This document shows positions 1 through 10,297 of a stretch of 64,000 nucleotides of DNA, one piece after another. Position 1 is the stretch's first letter; every line of letters starts with the position of its first letter. Position numbers and translations under genes: made by a program. The stretch comes from Cymbidium sinense (Eukaryota; Streptophyta; Magnoliopsida; Asparagales; Orchidaceae), in assembly GCA_021442155.1 (NCBI GenBank), contig CM038228.1, positions 89,919,737-89,983,736 of the forward strand, read 5' to 3'. The notes under the pieces are model-generated. The model was not told the DNA's origin. It did no database searches and was given only the letters and a program-made list of their open reading frames with translations.

Positions 1-385
1 AATTCTATCCAATTTGGACCTCTCCCAATTAAATTTCCAAAAATCAATCCTTTGAAAGCTACCTTAGTTGTCTTTAGAAATAACCACTTATTTCTTAATT
101 GAGAGTATTCTTAGGAAGAGACCCTTCTTAAGATGTAATTAACTATAGACGCTTACCTTTATAGGGAACCATGATCCCAGGATAAAATTGGCCCTATTCT
201 ACTTTTCCATGTAGTTCAAGGGAAAATACTCTGGTACACGAAAGACCCATTAGCCTTAGGAAGGTTTGGAAATGATTGAATCCATTATAGAAAGCATGTT
301 TATCTTTTGAGATAATATATTTATTCCTTAATGCCATATTTGATTATTTAAATAAAATATTCTTAAACTTATGTGGTGTCATTTC
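1..385 (+). repeat. Inverted LTR fragment (PBS-proximal end)
   Basis: This stretch is the reverse complement of the LTR block at about 10205-10550: segments such as taattaactatag, acccatta and tatggtgtca occur in the same order. It therefore lies opposite to element A and is cut about 100 bp before the expected LTR end, joining the aRH region directly. The integrase, 3' UTR and 3' LTR of element A are not seen beyond it in this window. It could be an LTR of another element inserted here, or the product of an inversion. Boundary is good to about 20 bp. Confidence 0.6.
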
Positions 386-394
386 TTTCTCATT

Positions 395-910
395 GAGAGA
401 TAACCAACAAGTCTTGAGTTGATCAACAAGGGATAGGATTTGTTTATTTTGGACTCTTAATGGAATGGACTCATATTTCAGACGTGTCAATTCTTTGGAA
501 GGTTTGGCCAAAGCATCTTCCACTTTCTCTACTCATGGAATCTTGTAGATGGTGATTTCAAGAATTTGGCAGCGACTTCATGGTATACTCATGATAATGA
601 TGAAGCTTTGATTTGAGAACCTTGTAGGATCCAAAATTTGATTGATGACCACCTAAGAATCCCCAAGGATGTTGATGCTCTTGACACACATTGTAATAGC
701 TAACTCCAAGCTGAGAATCAAAGCCTCATACTTGACTTCATTAGTGCAGGGATTAGAAAGATAGTATGATAATCTCTTCACATCACGGACTGACGTTAGG
801 AGAACTATTCTACTCTTGCCTTTCCTGGAAGAGTAGATCATGGTGCTTCCCCTTTATGAAAAGAAGCTGCACCATCAAAATATATCTCCCATCGATAGTT
901 GTCAACCTCC
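395..910 (-). pseudogene. Second RNase H (aRH) domain, element A
   Basis: Decayed second RNase H of a Tat-type pol; it would degrade the RNA strand during reverse transcription. Readable on the minus strand: YFDGAA near 890-866 (first catalytic Asp), then TNEVKYEAL (Glu) and ILGDS (second Asp) in an open stretch at 841-653. That is the D-E-D order of RNase HI folds. The peptide ends at a stop just after GDS and the C-terminal part is readable only in other frames. It lies between RH1 and the point where integrase should begin, which is lost to the inverted LTR at the left. Equivalent domains lie in elements B and C. Confidence 0.7.
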
Positions 911-1490
911 CCTAAGTTCATGATTTGTTCATCAAGGAGATCGTCATTAAGCGAAGAATTAGTAGGAAGTGGGTGTGCTACTAAGAAATCTGCTAGTGTT
1001 TGTTCTTTTATCGCGTGGAGGGGTAAAAATGTAATATCAAACTACAAGAAAATCATGGACCATCATGCCAAACATCCAAATAGCATTGGCCATGTCATGA
1101 GATACTACAGTGGATTGGTTCTAGAAATCAAGTTCACCTTATGAGAAAGCATATAGTGTTGTAACTTTTGGGATGAAAAGATTAAAGCTAGGCAATATTT
1201 CTCAATAGATGGATAGTTCACTTCAACTGGAATCAAATAATAGCTAAGGTAGTAGAGAGCACTCTCCTTCTCTTTGTCATTGAGTTGGGCCAACAAAGCA
1301 GAGAGTCATCTAATGCAATAGTGTAGAGGATGAGTGGCCTGCCCATGATAGGGGCTACTAGAACTGGGGGCTTCACCAAATACTACTTGATATCTTCAAA
1401 GGTATGTTGGCGCTTATCATCCCACTTGAACTTGGCATCCTTTTTGACAAAAGCTGAGAATGGATTGCATCTTTTTGATAGGTTGGAAAT
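911..1490 (-). pseudogene. First RNase H (RH1, Ty3 type), element A
   Basis: Minus-strand remnant of the RNase H that follows RT in Ty3/gypsy pol. Seen: LILYTIALDDSLL, then KESALYYLSYYL, NYPSIEKYCLAL and QKLQHYML, the standard end of this domain. At the place where Ty3 RNases H usually have TDAS, this copy reads YTIA, so the usual catalytic Asp is not there; element C reads YTAT at the same place. The segment from 911 to about 1100 is the spacer toward aRH. A frameshift separates the first motif from the rest. Confidence 0.7.
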
Positions 1491-2330
1491 AAAGTGTCTT
1501 AGATATGCAAACCATCCTTGGAAAGATCTGAGTTGAGTTACTCTTAGGAGGTGGCATTTCTAAGATAGCTTTGATCTTTTATGGATCTATTTCTATTCCC
1601 GGTGTTGGATAACAAACCCAAGGAATTTTCCTGAAGTTACTCCGAATGCACACTTCAGGGGATTCATTTTGAGGTTATATTATCTTAACCATTCAAAAAC
1701 TACTCTTAAGTCAAAGAGATGATCTTCCTTTTCTCTGAGCTTGATTACTAGATCATCAACATAACTTCAACTTGATGATGGATGAGTTCATTGAAGATCT
1801 GAGTTATGGCCCATTGGTATGTAGCACCAGCATTTTTAAGGCTAAAAGGCATGACCCTATAATAATATATTCTATTGGGGTTCAAAAGTAGTGTTTCTTT
1901 CATCTTGGGGCCATCTTGATTTGGTTATAGCCACATGACCCATCCATAAAGGAGAAAACTGCATGAGATGTGGCGATGTCCACCATTAATTCTAGTATAG
2001 GAAGAGAAAACTCATCCTTAGGACATGCCTTGTTTAAGTCCCTGAAATTGATGCATATATGAATTTGGTCATTCTTCTTCTTAACTAGGATGACACTGGC
2101 TAACTAGGTAGGGTATTTTTCTTCCATGATTAAACCAACATCGATTAGTTTCTTGACTTCAGAAATGACCTATTGTTCAATTTCTAATCGCATGCGTCTA
2201 GGAGCTTGCTTGATAGGGTTAGCGCTAGGATCTATTACTAGTTTGTGGACTGCTAGGTCAAGAGATAATCTGAACATCTCTTCATAACTCCATGCAAAGC
2301 AGTCTTTAAACTCAGTTAATAGCCTAACTA
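1491..2330 (-). pseudogene. Reverse transcriptase, element A
   Basis: RNA-dependent DNA polymerase domain on the minus strand. Recognisable blocks in order: INFRDLNKACPKDE (about 2050-2005), FSFMDGS (about 1955-1935), and the catalytic YVDD encoded by 1763-1752, followed by LVIK and a charged stretch. The blocks lie in different frames with several stops, so this is a pseudogene. The same blocks occur in B and C, and the N-terminal ones in D. Confidence 0.8.
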
Positions 2331-3210
2331 AGTCATTAGTTTCTTCTTCATTTTAGCGAACTGATATATATCGGGAATGGATTTTCTTCCGTTCTAAGGA
2401 TTGATTTCTTTAAGCTTGTCGATTATTGAATGAATCTCCTCTTCAAATTTTGATGGTGCATCTTTTATTTGGAGATCATCTGGATCATCTAAGGTTTCTA
2501 AAGACATGTTCTCATAAGAGTTGGTGTTGTGTGAAAAAAACTATTATACTCCAAATGATTGGTAACAACTAAGCAGTAATCATTGTCATCGACTGGACTC
2601 ACTATTTCTAATCCTAATCCTGATCTTGATTGTGCTTCTTTGCCTATATTATTCCACAGCTTTTCAAAATACTCTGACCTATGCCTAGAGCATGTATGAG
2701 GAACCAAACCTTTCTATATAAGATTATGAACATAAGGTGAGTAAAAGTCAAATGATAATTCCATTAATTCTTTATATGAGTTTTTCTCAAGTTCTACATC
2801 AACTTCAGGACTTGAGGAGAATGATGCCAAAAGAATCTCTTCACTTCATATCTTTGGAAGACTGAGGGGCCTCCTTAACTATTAAACCTTCAAATTTTTG
2901 AGATGAAAGTGAGGTTAGAGCTAAGGTTCCTAACTGTTGCCTGATAGTTTTACATACATCTGATTCAAATACTTTGATTTGTCTGGAGGCTCGATCTTCA
3001 TCGTAGTCAAGCTCGAGTGTCACCTCCAATGAAACACGCTGAGAGGGTTGGCTGGTATGTTAATCACATTGTACTTGTCCTCCGAACTGGTTTCCAAGTC
3101 TATATGAATAGTAGGGGTACTCTTATGAACTGGAACATAACTTGGTGATGGCCAACCAGGTCTTCCACCTTTGAACCTCTGCTTCTACCGCCTGGTGGTT
3201 GAGTCATCCT
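2331..3210 (-). pseudogene. Protease-RT connector of pol, element A
   Basis: Acidic region between protease and RT, read on the minus strand. In copies B and D the same stretch reads as a conserved block ending with EFKDCFTW / EFKDYFTW just before RT, which is the usual entry to RT in plant Ty3/gypsy pol. Upstream parts (peptides at 2707-2498 and 3029-2841) align with 27.1-27.5 kb in B and 42.0-42.5 kb in C. I know of no enzymatic role. Broken by several stops. Confidence 0.55.
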
Positions 3211-3279
3211 ACCCACATGTCCATATGATGGAATGAATTAATGGGTGGAATGTGATATGCAACTCTATTTCTTCTTCAA

Positions 3280-3410
3280 TTTCCCTTTCTTGTTCACTTA
3301 CATTTTCATTTTTTTTTTCTTTCTTTTTCTTTTTATTTTTCTTCATTTTATTTTTCTTTTTCATTTGTGTTTGAATTTTGCCCAAGTTCATGAGAAAGGG
3401 TGTTTTGAGG
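3280..3410 (-). pseudogene. Lys/Glu-rich low-complexity linker in pol, element A
   Basis: A pyrimidine-rich plus strand (runs of T with single C) gives, on the minus strand, a polypurine run coding almost only Lys, Asn and Glu. It lies in an open stretch at 3490-3209 between the protease and the RT connector. The same low-complexity tract stands at the same place in B (about 27820-27895) and C (about 42618-42665), so it is a feature of the family. It could be a flexible linker. Confidence 0.55.
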
Positions 3411-3945
3411 AAGATAGTAGGTTGCATCCTCATATATCTCAACCTCTCTAACTGAAAATGGATTTTCATCTCCTTTGACATAGTACTCAATCCAATCCTT
3501 CCTAAACTTGATGCACTGATAGAGGGAGGATGGAATCATCTTATTCTGATGTATCCAGGGCCTACCGAGCAAAGAGATGAATGAAGTATTCAAATCAATG
3601 ATATAAAATTCGGGCTCCAATCTTCTAGTCATCTATCTCCAAAGGTAACACTATGGAACCTAAAGCCTGCTCGCCTTGTTCATTGAATCCTCTCAACATC
3701 ATCTGATCTCCTCAGAGTGTGGAGATGTTGATCCTCAAATAGGTAAGGGTCTTTAGACTCATAATGTTCACCGATGCACCTAGATCAGCAAAAACTCTAG
3801 AAAGTCTGAATCTACCCATGTCAACTATAATATAGATGGGACGGTTATACTCCATGTCTCCCAGAAGAAGGTCTTCATATATGAAAGTGATCCCCTGGGC
3901 TTCTCTGGAATAATGTACCTCCTCTTTAATAGAGGACATCTAAGC
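3411..3945 (-). pseudogene. Aspartic protease, element A
   Basis: Retrotransposon aspartic protease, which would cut the polyprotein. In the open stretch 3939-3712 the active-site loop reads FADLGASVNIMS; in 3632-3411 the C-terminal part reads FYIIDLNTSF and LLGRPWIHQNKMIPSSLY, a signature of Tat/Ogre-type proteases. The active-site triplet is D-L-G, not D-S-G or D-T-G; element C also has D-L-G. The two halves lie in different frames or are separated by a stop near 3660-3700. Confidence 0.75.
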
Positions 3946-4640
3946 TAAGCATATTTCAGGATCAAGGAGAGACTTGATTAACGATCCCTCATCTCTTTGG
4001 ATAAGACAAGGACATCATATATGCTTAGCTTAGATGAAAACTTTCTTAGGTGAGAGAGGACATTATAGTCCACCTTGGGCTGATCCTCCATAAGCATATC
4101 CAAGGGTGGAGCATCTTGTGGAGGGGCTTCTCTATTCTCTAAACCAATGGCCTATTTCCCTCTATCTTGAGGTGCTACCCTAGGAGATAGAATCTTTCCA
4201 TTACAGAGGTTGACTTCGATGATCTCAAAATTCTACCTACATGTTAGGCTCACCTACAATTTCTCCTATGGGACCCTCGAAATCGAATGATTCCAAGTCT
4301 ATCTCAAGTGGTGAACCCGTAGCATTCAGAGTAGTAAAATCCAACTCTAAATCAGAAAGAGGAATATTGAAATTATTATAGTTGTTTAGACTTGAAGAGT
4401 TATTAGGAATAGATTCAGACAACCCATCAGAAGTGACACATATATAATTCAAGCTAGCTTTATTCTTCAATTTCTTGGATTTGATAGGAGGTACAAAGTA
4501 GAAATCAAGTAAAGTAAGAGGAATGAGGGATTTGATGCCCTCATCTAGACATGTCTACTAGAAGAAGAAGAACTAGTCAAGTAGAAGTAATGTGGTAGCA
4601 ATGGTGGAATGGAGGGACTCGATTGGTGGTTGCTAGGCTA
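3946..4640 (-). pseudogene. Gag-pol spacer, element A
   Basis: Region between nucleocapsid and protease. An open piece at 4470-4237 is rich in Asn, Ser and Leu (LNNYNNFNIPLSDLELDF); the equivalent in C is 43845-43510 with a similar run of Asn and Ser. No recognised domain. The paired segment in C shows it belongs to the element and is not an insertion. Confidence 0.45.
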
Positions 4641-5145
4641 TCTGCAAGTACATGCCGCTATTGTTACCTTGAGCTCCCTTTCTTTGAGTTGGCTCTAGCA
4701 ACTTACAAACCTTCCTTGATGTTGGAGGTTTGAGCTGACTCAAGCACCTACAAGGAAAGTTTCTTGATCGTTGATATAATTTTCTTAGAGGTTTTGGATA
4801 AGGAGATATCCCAACCTTCTTCAATTTTGGAAGGATCGCAAGTATCCCCAAAAATTACTCTAATGGAACTGGATGGTTGTTCCACAAGGTATTCCTTCGG
4901 GATGACTATAGTGTCTGTCTTGAAATTATGTTCAAGCCAGTCCTTAAATGTAAAATAATCTTCCAAAACATGACCTAGCATATGGTGGTAGGGGCAAAAG
5001 TTAGGATCATGGCTTTTTCCCACTTCCCTCGATCTCTTAAGTTTGGGTAGTTGAAAATCAGGCTTCTTTAAGAGATTCTTAAAGATCTTCCTGATTACCT
5101 CCCTCTTAAATGAATAAGGCTTGTTAAGTTTATCCAAAAGAGTAG
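4641..5145 (-). pseudogene. Nucleocapsid / zinc-knuckle region, element A
   Basis: Open stretch 5137-4748 on the minus strand contains CPYHHMLGHVLEDYFTFKDW. This matches the altered zinc knuckle of Tat-type gag, C-x2-H-x4-H followed by an acidic E-D and usually a final Cys; here that Cys is Tyr. A Lys-rich start (FKNLLKKPDFQLPKLKRSRE) fits nucleic-acid binding. Family knowledge suggests RNA packaging. The C copy has the Cys-His part partly deleted near 44.2 kb. Confidence 0.6.
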
Positions 5146-6225
5146 GTGGACCATAGCTACCTGGAAGTGGGTATGTGTACCGCTACTATTGAAGATGTGG
5201 CTAAGGAGGAGGTGGTGCAGGCAGTAGAGACTGTTGTGGCAATCGGTAGGGCTACCTCAATGGTGACAAAGGAGGTGGAAGCGATGGCTGTGGAGCACGA
5301 GGTCTCTCAAACTACTCTCTGGATGATTGTTTCCCCTTATCTATTGCTAACACTTCCCCAGAATTCTTCTCATATACCTTATGCTGCTTTAGCTTTGTTG
5401 GTAGATCTAGATAAAGTAACTGTTTGGCTTCTCCTTGCAAGTTAGCCACCTTTTTGATTAATTTCTCAAAGGTTTTGATGGTGAAACCTTTGAGCATGAA
5501 GGCGACTGGGCCATGGATATTCTTAAGTAGAATCTCGATGCCGTACTATTCAAATAGATGTCGCTCACATTTCATACTCAAATTATGTTATCTGAGAATG
5601 TAATCAATGAGGGACTCACCAAAATTTTGTTGAGCCACAACGAGATCGCCAATAATGACCCTTTGCTGAGCTCTAGTAAACCTCTTAATAAAGAGTTGCT
5701 CCAACTCAACAAAAGTCTTCATTGAACTATTGGGAAGTTCAACATACCAATCAAAAGCTATCCCTACTAAGCTACTGATGAAGAGATAGAAGAGTAAAGT
5801 GTCACTACCACCAGCATTGCAACAACTAGCTCTGAAATGTGCGATGTGCTGCCTCAGGTTCCCACTGCCATTAAAACTCTTGAAAGAAGGTGGCACAAAA
5901 CCCTTAGGATATTGGATTGTATCGAATTCTTTTAGGTAGGGTCTACCCTTTGGAACCAATGATCCTCCTCGGGCTTGAGCCAATGCTTCCTTCACCTGCT
6001 TCTCAACCATGCTCTTAATATCTTTTTCTTATATGGAGGTACTATCCACTACCTTCCTATACATGTTGGTGCTACCTTGCTCTACTAGAGGTAAAGTCTT
6101 GGCTGGGTCCAAGACATGCACCAACTCTAGCTGACTGGTCTCAGCTATGGTAAGATGAACTGTTGGGGATTGGTTTTGCAATGCTAAGACAGCTATTAAC
6201 AGATCTTCAAGCCTATTTTCCATCC
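5146..6225 (-). pseudogene. Gag capsid region, element A
   Basis: Best-preserved coding piece of element A: 140 open codons (6010-5588), plus open parts at 6223-6029 and 5497-5312. It carries the hallmarks of the plant Retrotrans_gag family: FNGSGNLRQHIAHFRASC, then LFISSLVGIAFDWYVELP, FVELEQLFIKRFT and NFGESLIDYILR. It would build the particle core around the RNA. The region 5146-5310 linking it to the zinc knuckle has a biased His/Leu/Pro composition in the minus frames and no domain. Element C has the same region at 44.6-45.2 kb, much more broken. Confidence 0.75.
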
Positions 6226-7908
6226 TATCTATATTTTCATCTTTCTACTTTATCTATGTTAGAGGTGTTAGTGAGTGGTCTTCTCGCCGCCTCAACACCT
6301 TCCATAGTCTCCTACTCTCTAAGGAGGGATCCCCTAATATCTACCATGCAAACCTCTGCTGAGTCTCCCAATAAATCATCTTCATTGGGATCAAAGCTGA
6401 TCTTCTCATCATTAGACTGGTCATATCCTTGGATCTCCTTCTTCTCTATAAATAAGGGCTACTATATCATCTAGAGAATGATCTATCAAAACTGGCATAA
6501 ATGACTTTGGATGATCGGTGGTGGGATCACTATCATGTACCGCGGAGGCAATCTCCCCTACTCGGAGAATAAACCACAGTGAGGGCCTCTGGAAGAAATG
6601 TCCTCTAGCGTCACTAAATGCGCGGGTGACACTCCTAGGAGGCTCTATCATCATATGTGCAACTGTGTTGTCACCCTCTCCCTCGATAACTATTGCAATC
6701 ATCTCTATGTCCCACTGCTGTGGTGGTGGTGAAGGGACAACCACTATGCTTCAAGGTCGTCATTCCTTCTTCACCACTACTGGAGAATAAGGTCAGTAGA
6801 GAGCTCACTACCATAGAGGTGATGTAGATGGGATGGGATCTCTCATAGCGATCATGCGGGTCCTCTTCTCCCTCGATGTGGCCTTCATGGTTTTTAGTGG
6901 AACTAAAGATGCTGGAACATGTATCAGAGATGGCAAACGGGGGGTAAAGTGATGTGATGGAGATGACACTGACTCTCTTGGAACATGAGCTACTCTCATG
7001 TGATGGGTAGTCCCCGTGAGCAGAATACTATTGGTATGATCAATGCGGGAAGTGCACCAATCAAGAAAATCAATGAGTGCAGAGGCCGCTGACTACCGAC
7101 TAAACCTCTTTCTCTCTTGGTTGATGATATGAACTGAGGTTTGGGCCTCCCTGGCACTCTCCTATTGAAGATGCTTCCCCATGCTGTGGGGGATAACAAA
7201 TCTCAAATCAAACTAAGCCCCAAAGTTAGATCTTTCGTAGGCTCTGCCAAGCTGGCATAGAACTGAACGGAGGCTGGCATATGACCTCCTACTCTGACTA
7301 ACTGGTAGTTGAAACTAAACCATTGGTGGAGGTGAAGCAAAGATCCTCATCCTCGTGTGGGACAAAGAGAGGATGGATTGTTTAAGTGGGGAAGCCAAAG
7401 TGGGCAACTCCTCAATAATAGACTGTGTTGATGCCTCCATCACCCTAGCGATGCAGGTGTGGTACCACTTTATCATGTGGTTCTTGTTCCTCCTTTGGGC
7501 CTTGGTGGGGCTAGAAGAGTAAGAACTAGACCCAACCTCAAAAGCAGGGGGGATCAGGGGAGCCTTCTCCTTGGAAGATGCTAGTGAGTGGGTGCTAGCC
7601 CCTAGCAGGTAACAGGGAACCACAGCCGTACACATTAACACTTCTTGGAGTGGGAAATGCCACTACCTTTCTCTTTAGCAAGGGAATATTAGAATTTGAT
7701 AGCATGTCAACCGGAATGATTAGCTCCTGCAAAGTCACTGTGGTCCTACTAACAGTCATGAGGGGAGTGCCCTCACATGTAACCCGAGCCCCCTCAAAAC
7801 CTCATCCAAAGTGAATGAGGTGGACAAAGTTAGAGCGGGGAAGGCTAGCCTGATCTAGGGCTAGATCTATCCTGTGGGGAAAGGTAAACACATATCTCTA
7901 TGCAGCCA
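6226..7908 (-). pseudogene. N-terminal/upstream ORF before gag, element A
   Basis: About 1.7 kb of minus-strand sequence upstream of the gag core, with coding character in pieces: 6744-6421, 6999-6808, 7199-6996 and 7641-7315 (Ser/Pro-rich, with NHMIKWYHTCIARVMEAS). The likely first codon is the ATG at 7908-7906, but the fourth codon is TAG, and element C shows the same ATG with TAG at codon 4. Further on both copies share GFEGARVTCEG / F-GAKITCEG. Ogre-type elements are known to have an extra ORF ahead of gag; whether this is that ORF or a gag N-terminus I cannot tell. Function unknown. Confidence 0.5.
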
Positions 7909-7974
7909 TTGCTATTAACTAAAATTGAGACAGAACTGTAACTAAAACTGACGTTGAATGAAAGTCTGCAATGT

Positions 7975-9840
7975 TAAAAATAAATTTAAATTAGATTCCT
8001 ATTGATTTTGATTTTAGAATTCAAAATTTGAACCCATACTCAACATCTTGAAAGTGTTAAGTTGGGCTCAAAATAATTTAGAATAGATTTTGAGATTTGA
8101 TTAGAAAGAGGAATTTTTGGATGTAGAATCCACTTTTGACAAATTTGGATATGTTGAAAATGGGTTCAAATATTTTTGAAGAGATGCTTCCATAGGTTCA
8201 TATTTGAATTTTAATTTTGATTTTAAGGACCCTTTATTTAACAAATTTGGTATGTTAAAGTAAAGGTCAATTTTATATTTTGATTTGTGATTTTGGGAAT
8301 TTACTCAGCAAATTTGGGTATGCTGAGTGAGATGTTTGAAAAAAAATTCTTCTTCTTTTTTCTTTGTTTGCTTTATTTTGTGAATCATTTGTGATTTGAA
8401 AAATGGAATTCTCATTTAGCAAATTTGGGTATGCTAAATGAGGAAATCCAAGTGTGTTTTATTTTTGGATATTTTTGAAAATAGGACTCTTAACAAATTT
8501 GAGTATACTAAGAAAATCCTAATGTGTTTCTTTTATTTTTAGAGGTTTTTATTTTGAAAAGTAGGATCCCTAGCAAATTTTAGCATGCTAAGAAAATCCT
8601 AATGTGTTTCTTTTGTTTTGGATTTTGATTGAAAATGAAGACCTCACTTTAGAAAATATGGTGTGCTAAAATGAAGTTTCAATGTATTTTAATTTTGTGA
8701 AATGGAAATTTCACTTAGAAAATTTAAGTATGCTAAAATAAATTCCAAAAATGTGTTTAAAATTTTTGTGTTTTGATTTTTTTTTTGAAAATGAAGTGTT
8801 CACTTTAGCAAATATGGTAAGCTAAAGAATGAAATCCCAAAAGTGTTTCTTGTTATTTTGGATTTTTGTCAAAAAAATGGAGACTTCACTTTAGCAAATG
8901 TGGTATTCTAAAATGAAGTTCCAATGTATTTTTGAAATTTTGTGAAATGGACATTTCACTTATCAAATTTGAGTGTGCTAAATGAGATTCCAAAAATGTG
9001 TTTCAAATTTTTGTTTTGGAAAAGGGAGACTTCATTTTAGCAAATGTGATATGCTAGAATGAAGTTTTAAATATATTATGAAAATTTTTGCTTTTGTTGA
9101 TTTTGAAAAGAGAGATTTCTATTTAACAAATTTGGGTATGTAAGATATATGTTTCATTTTTCCAAAGATGTATTTTGTGTGTGATTATTGCTTTTGAAAG
9201 AGGAAATTCTAACTAATCATTTATGGAATATGTTAAGTGGAGTTTAAAAAATAATATTATTTTATTTGGAAGTGAAATTTCCATTCAATAAATTTGGGTA
9301 TATTGAATGGAGATATTCATGTGCTTTTTAAATTTTTTTTTTTAATTTTGATTGAAAATGAAACCTCCATTCAATAAATGTCGGTATATTGAATGGAGAG
9401 GTTTCATATGTGCTTTTTGAAACTGTAAAAATTCCAACTTAACAAATGTGAAATGTGTTGAGTGGAATCTCAAAATTGTGATTTTACTTGAAGATGTAAC
9501 ATCCATCCAACATATTTGGATGTATTGAATGGAAAGGCCCATCTTTAAATTTTATGCTTTTGAAAACATGATAGTTGGAATTTTATTTTTGAAAATGAAG
9601 TCTTCATCAAAATGAATTGAGTGAAGAAGTTCGTTTGTGCTTTTTAGAAAATAATGAGTGTTGGTTTTATTTTTGAAATGTTTCTACATGTAATAATTGT
9701 GGAAAATTGTCAGATGTAGTGAAAATATTTTATTAAGTGTAGTTTAGTGCTTTTGAAAAGCAAATCTTTTATGAAGGATTTGTTTTATCTTTATTTTTGA
9801 AATGAACCTTTCCTTACCATAAAAAAATGATAAGGAGGAA
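7975..9840 (-). repeat. Leader array of about 20 covarying hairpins, element A
   Basis: Between upstream ORF and PBS, units of about 60-100 bp recur. Each contains an inverted repeat around a conserved core AATTTGGGTA (plus strand). Clear examples: 8303-8328 (ACTCAGCA / TGCTGAGT), 8411-8442 (CTCATTTAGCA / TGCTAAATGAG), 9280-9311 (TCCATTCAATA / TATTGAATGGA), 8228-8268 (16-bp arms), 9361-9404 (16-bp arms with a 2-nt bulge), 9029-9065. Loops are alike while arms differ and still pair. Some units have decayed arms (for example near 8700 and 9140). Seen directly in the sequence; function unknown. Confidence 0.75.
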
Positions 9841-10081
9841 GTCTTTGATCATTTTCTTTTTATTCAATTTTCATTTTTACCCATTGGGGAACCCGATGGG
9901 GGTTTTAAGACTAACACAGGGTGAGGTCCTAAAACCTAAAAATATTGGCTAGCTTAACTTAAGGATGAAATAAGCTAAGTGCCAATGGAAAGAAAGATAG
10001 TCTTAGATTCACACAAAAGTATAAACCCACTATTGATACTTGGAGATGACAATCATTTACCAAAGATGGAGAGAGGAACCA
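9841..10081 (-). other. PBS-proximal leader, element A
   Basis: Short piece of leader between hairpin array and PBS. It includes acccattggggaacccgatggg at 9878-9900, which itself contains an inverted repeat (CCCATTGGG... and its partner). It has no ORF of the element's sense. The matching part of element C is missing because of the inverted LTR and an adjoining deletion. Confidence 0.4.
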
Positions 10082-10099
10082 TCCCCATCGGAGTTGCCA
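10082..10099 (-). other. Primer binding site, tRNA-Arg-like
   Basis: Read on the minus strand from 10099 to 10082: TGGCAACTCCGATGGGGA, ten bases downstream of the LTR end. It begins with TGG, the complement of tRNA CCA, and as far as I remember the 3' end of plant tRNA-Arg(ACG) it differs from a full complement at two positions. Tat/Ogre elements are known to use tRNA-Arg. Only element A still has a PBS in this window. Confidence 0.7.
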
Positions 10100-10232
10100 G
10101 AAATATCCATGGTGAATTTTTTTTATTTTTCTTTAAGATTGAATATTTCCATCTTCAATCTATATGGATAAAATGAAGATAAGAATATAGTCATTGCATT
10201 TGGACACCATGTAGAACCACAGATGTTCTTAT

Positions 10233-10297
10233 TAGGGTGATCGAGTATGACATTGATGGGAGGTGTACTATCTCGAAAGATAGAAGTCATCACCCTA
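10233..10297 (-). other. Conserved double stem-loop near the LTR end
   Basis: Outer arms TAGGGTGAT (10233-10241) and ATCACCCTA (10289-10297) pair perfectly over nine bases. Inside them lies CTATCT-CGAA-AGATAG (10268-10283), a six-base stem with a four-base loop. In the LTRs at 28.1 kb and 53.65-53.72 kb the same two stems are recognisable. It would sit in the transcribed R/U5 part, 120-190 bases before the PBS. Confidence 0.55.

Noticed and set aside
5146..5445. Plus-strand open frame of 99 codons
   Set aside because: Antisense to the gag region of element A, with no homologue in element C and no recognisable domain.
7975..9840. CRISPR-like array
   Set aside because: Units are degenerate, spacers are not unique, and the sequence is a plant retrotransposon leader.
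9979..10176. Plus-strand open frame across the PBS
   Set aside because: It runs antisense over leader, PBS and LTR end; no codon conservation.
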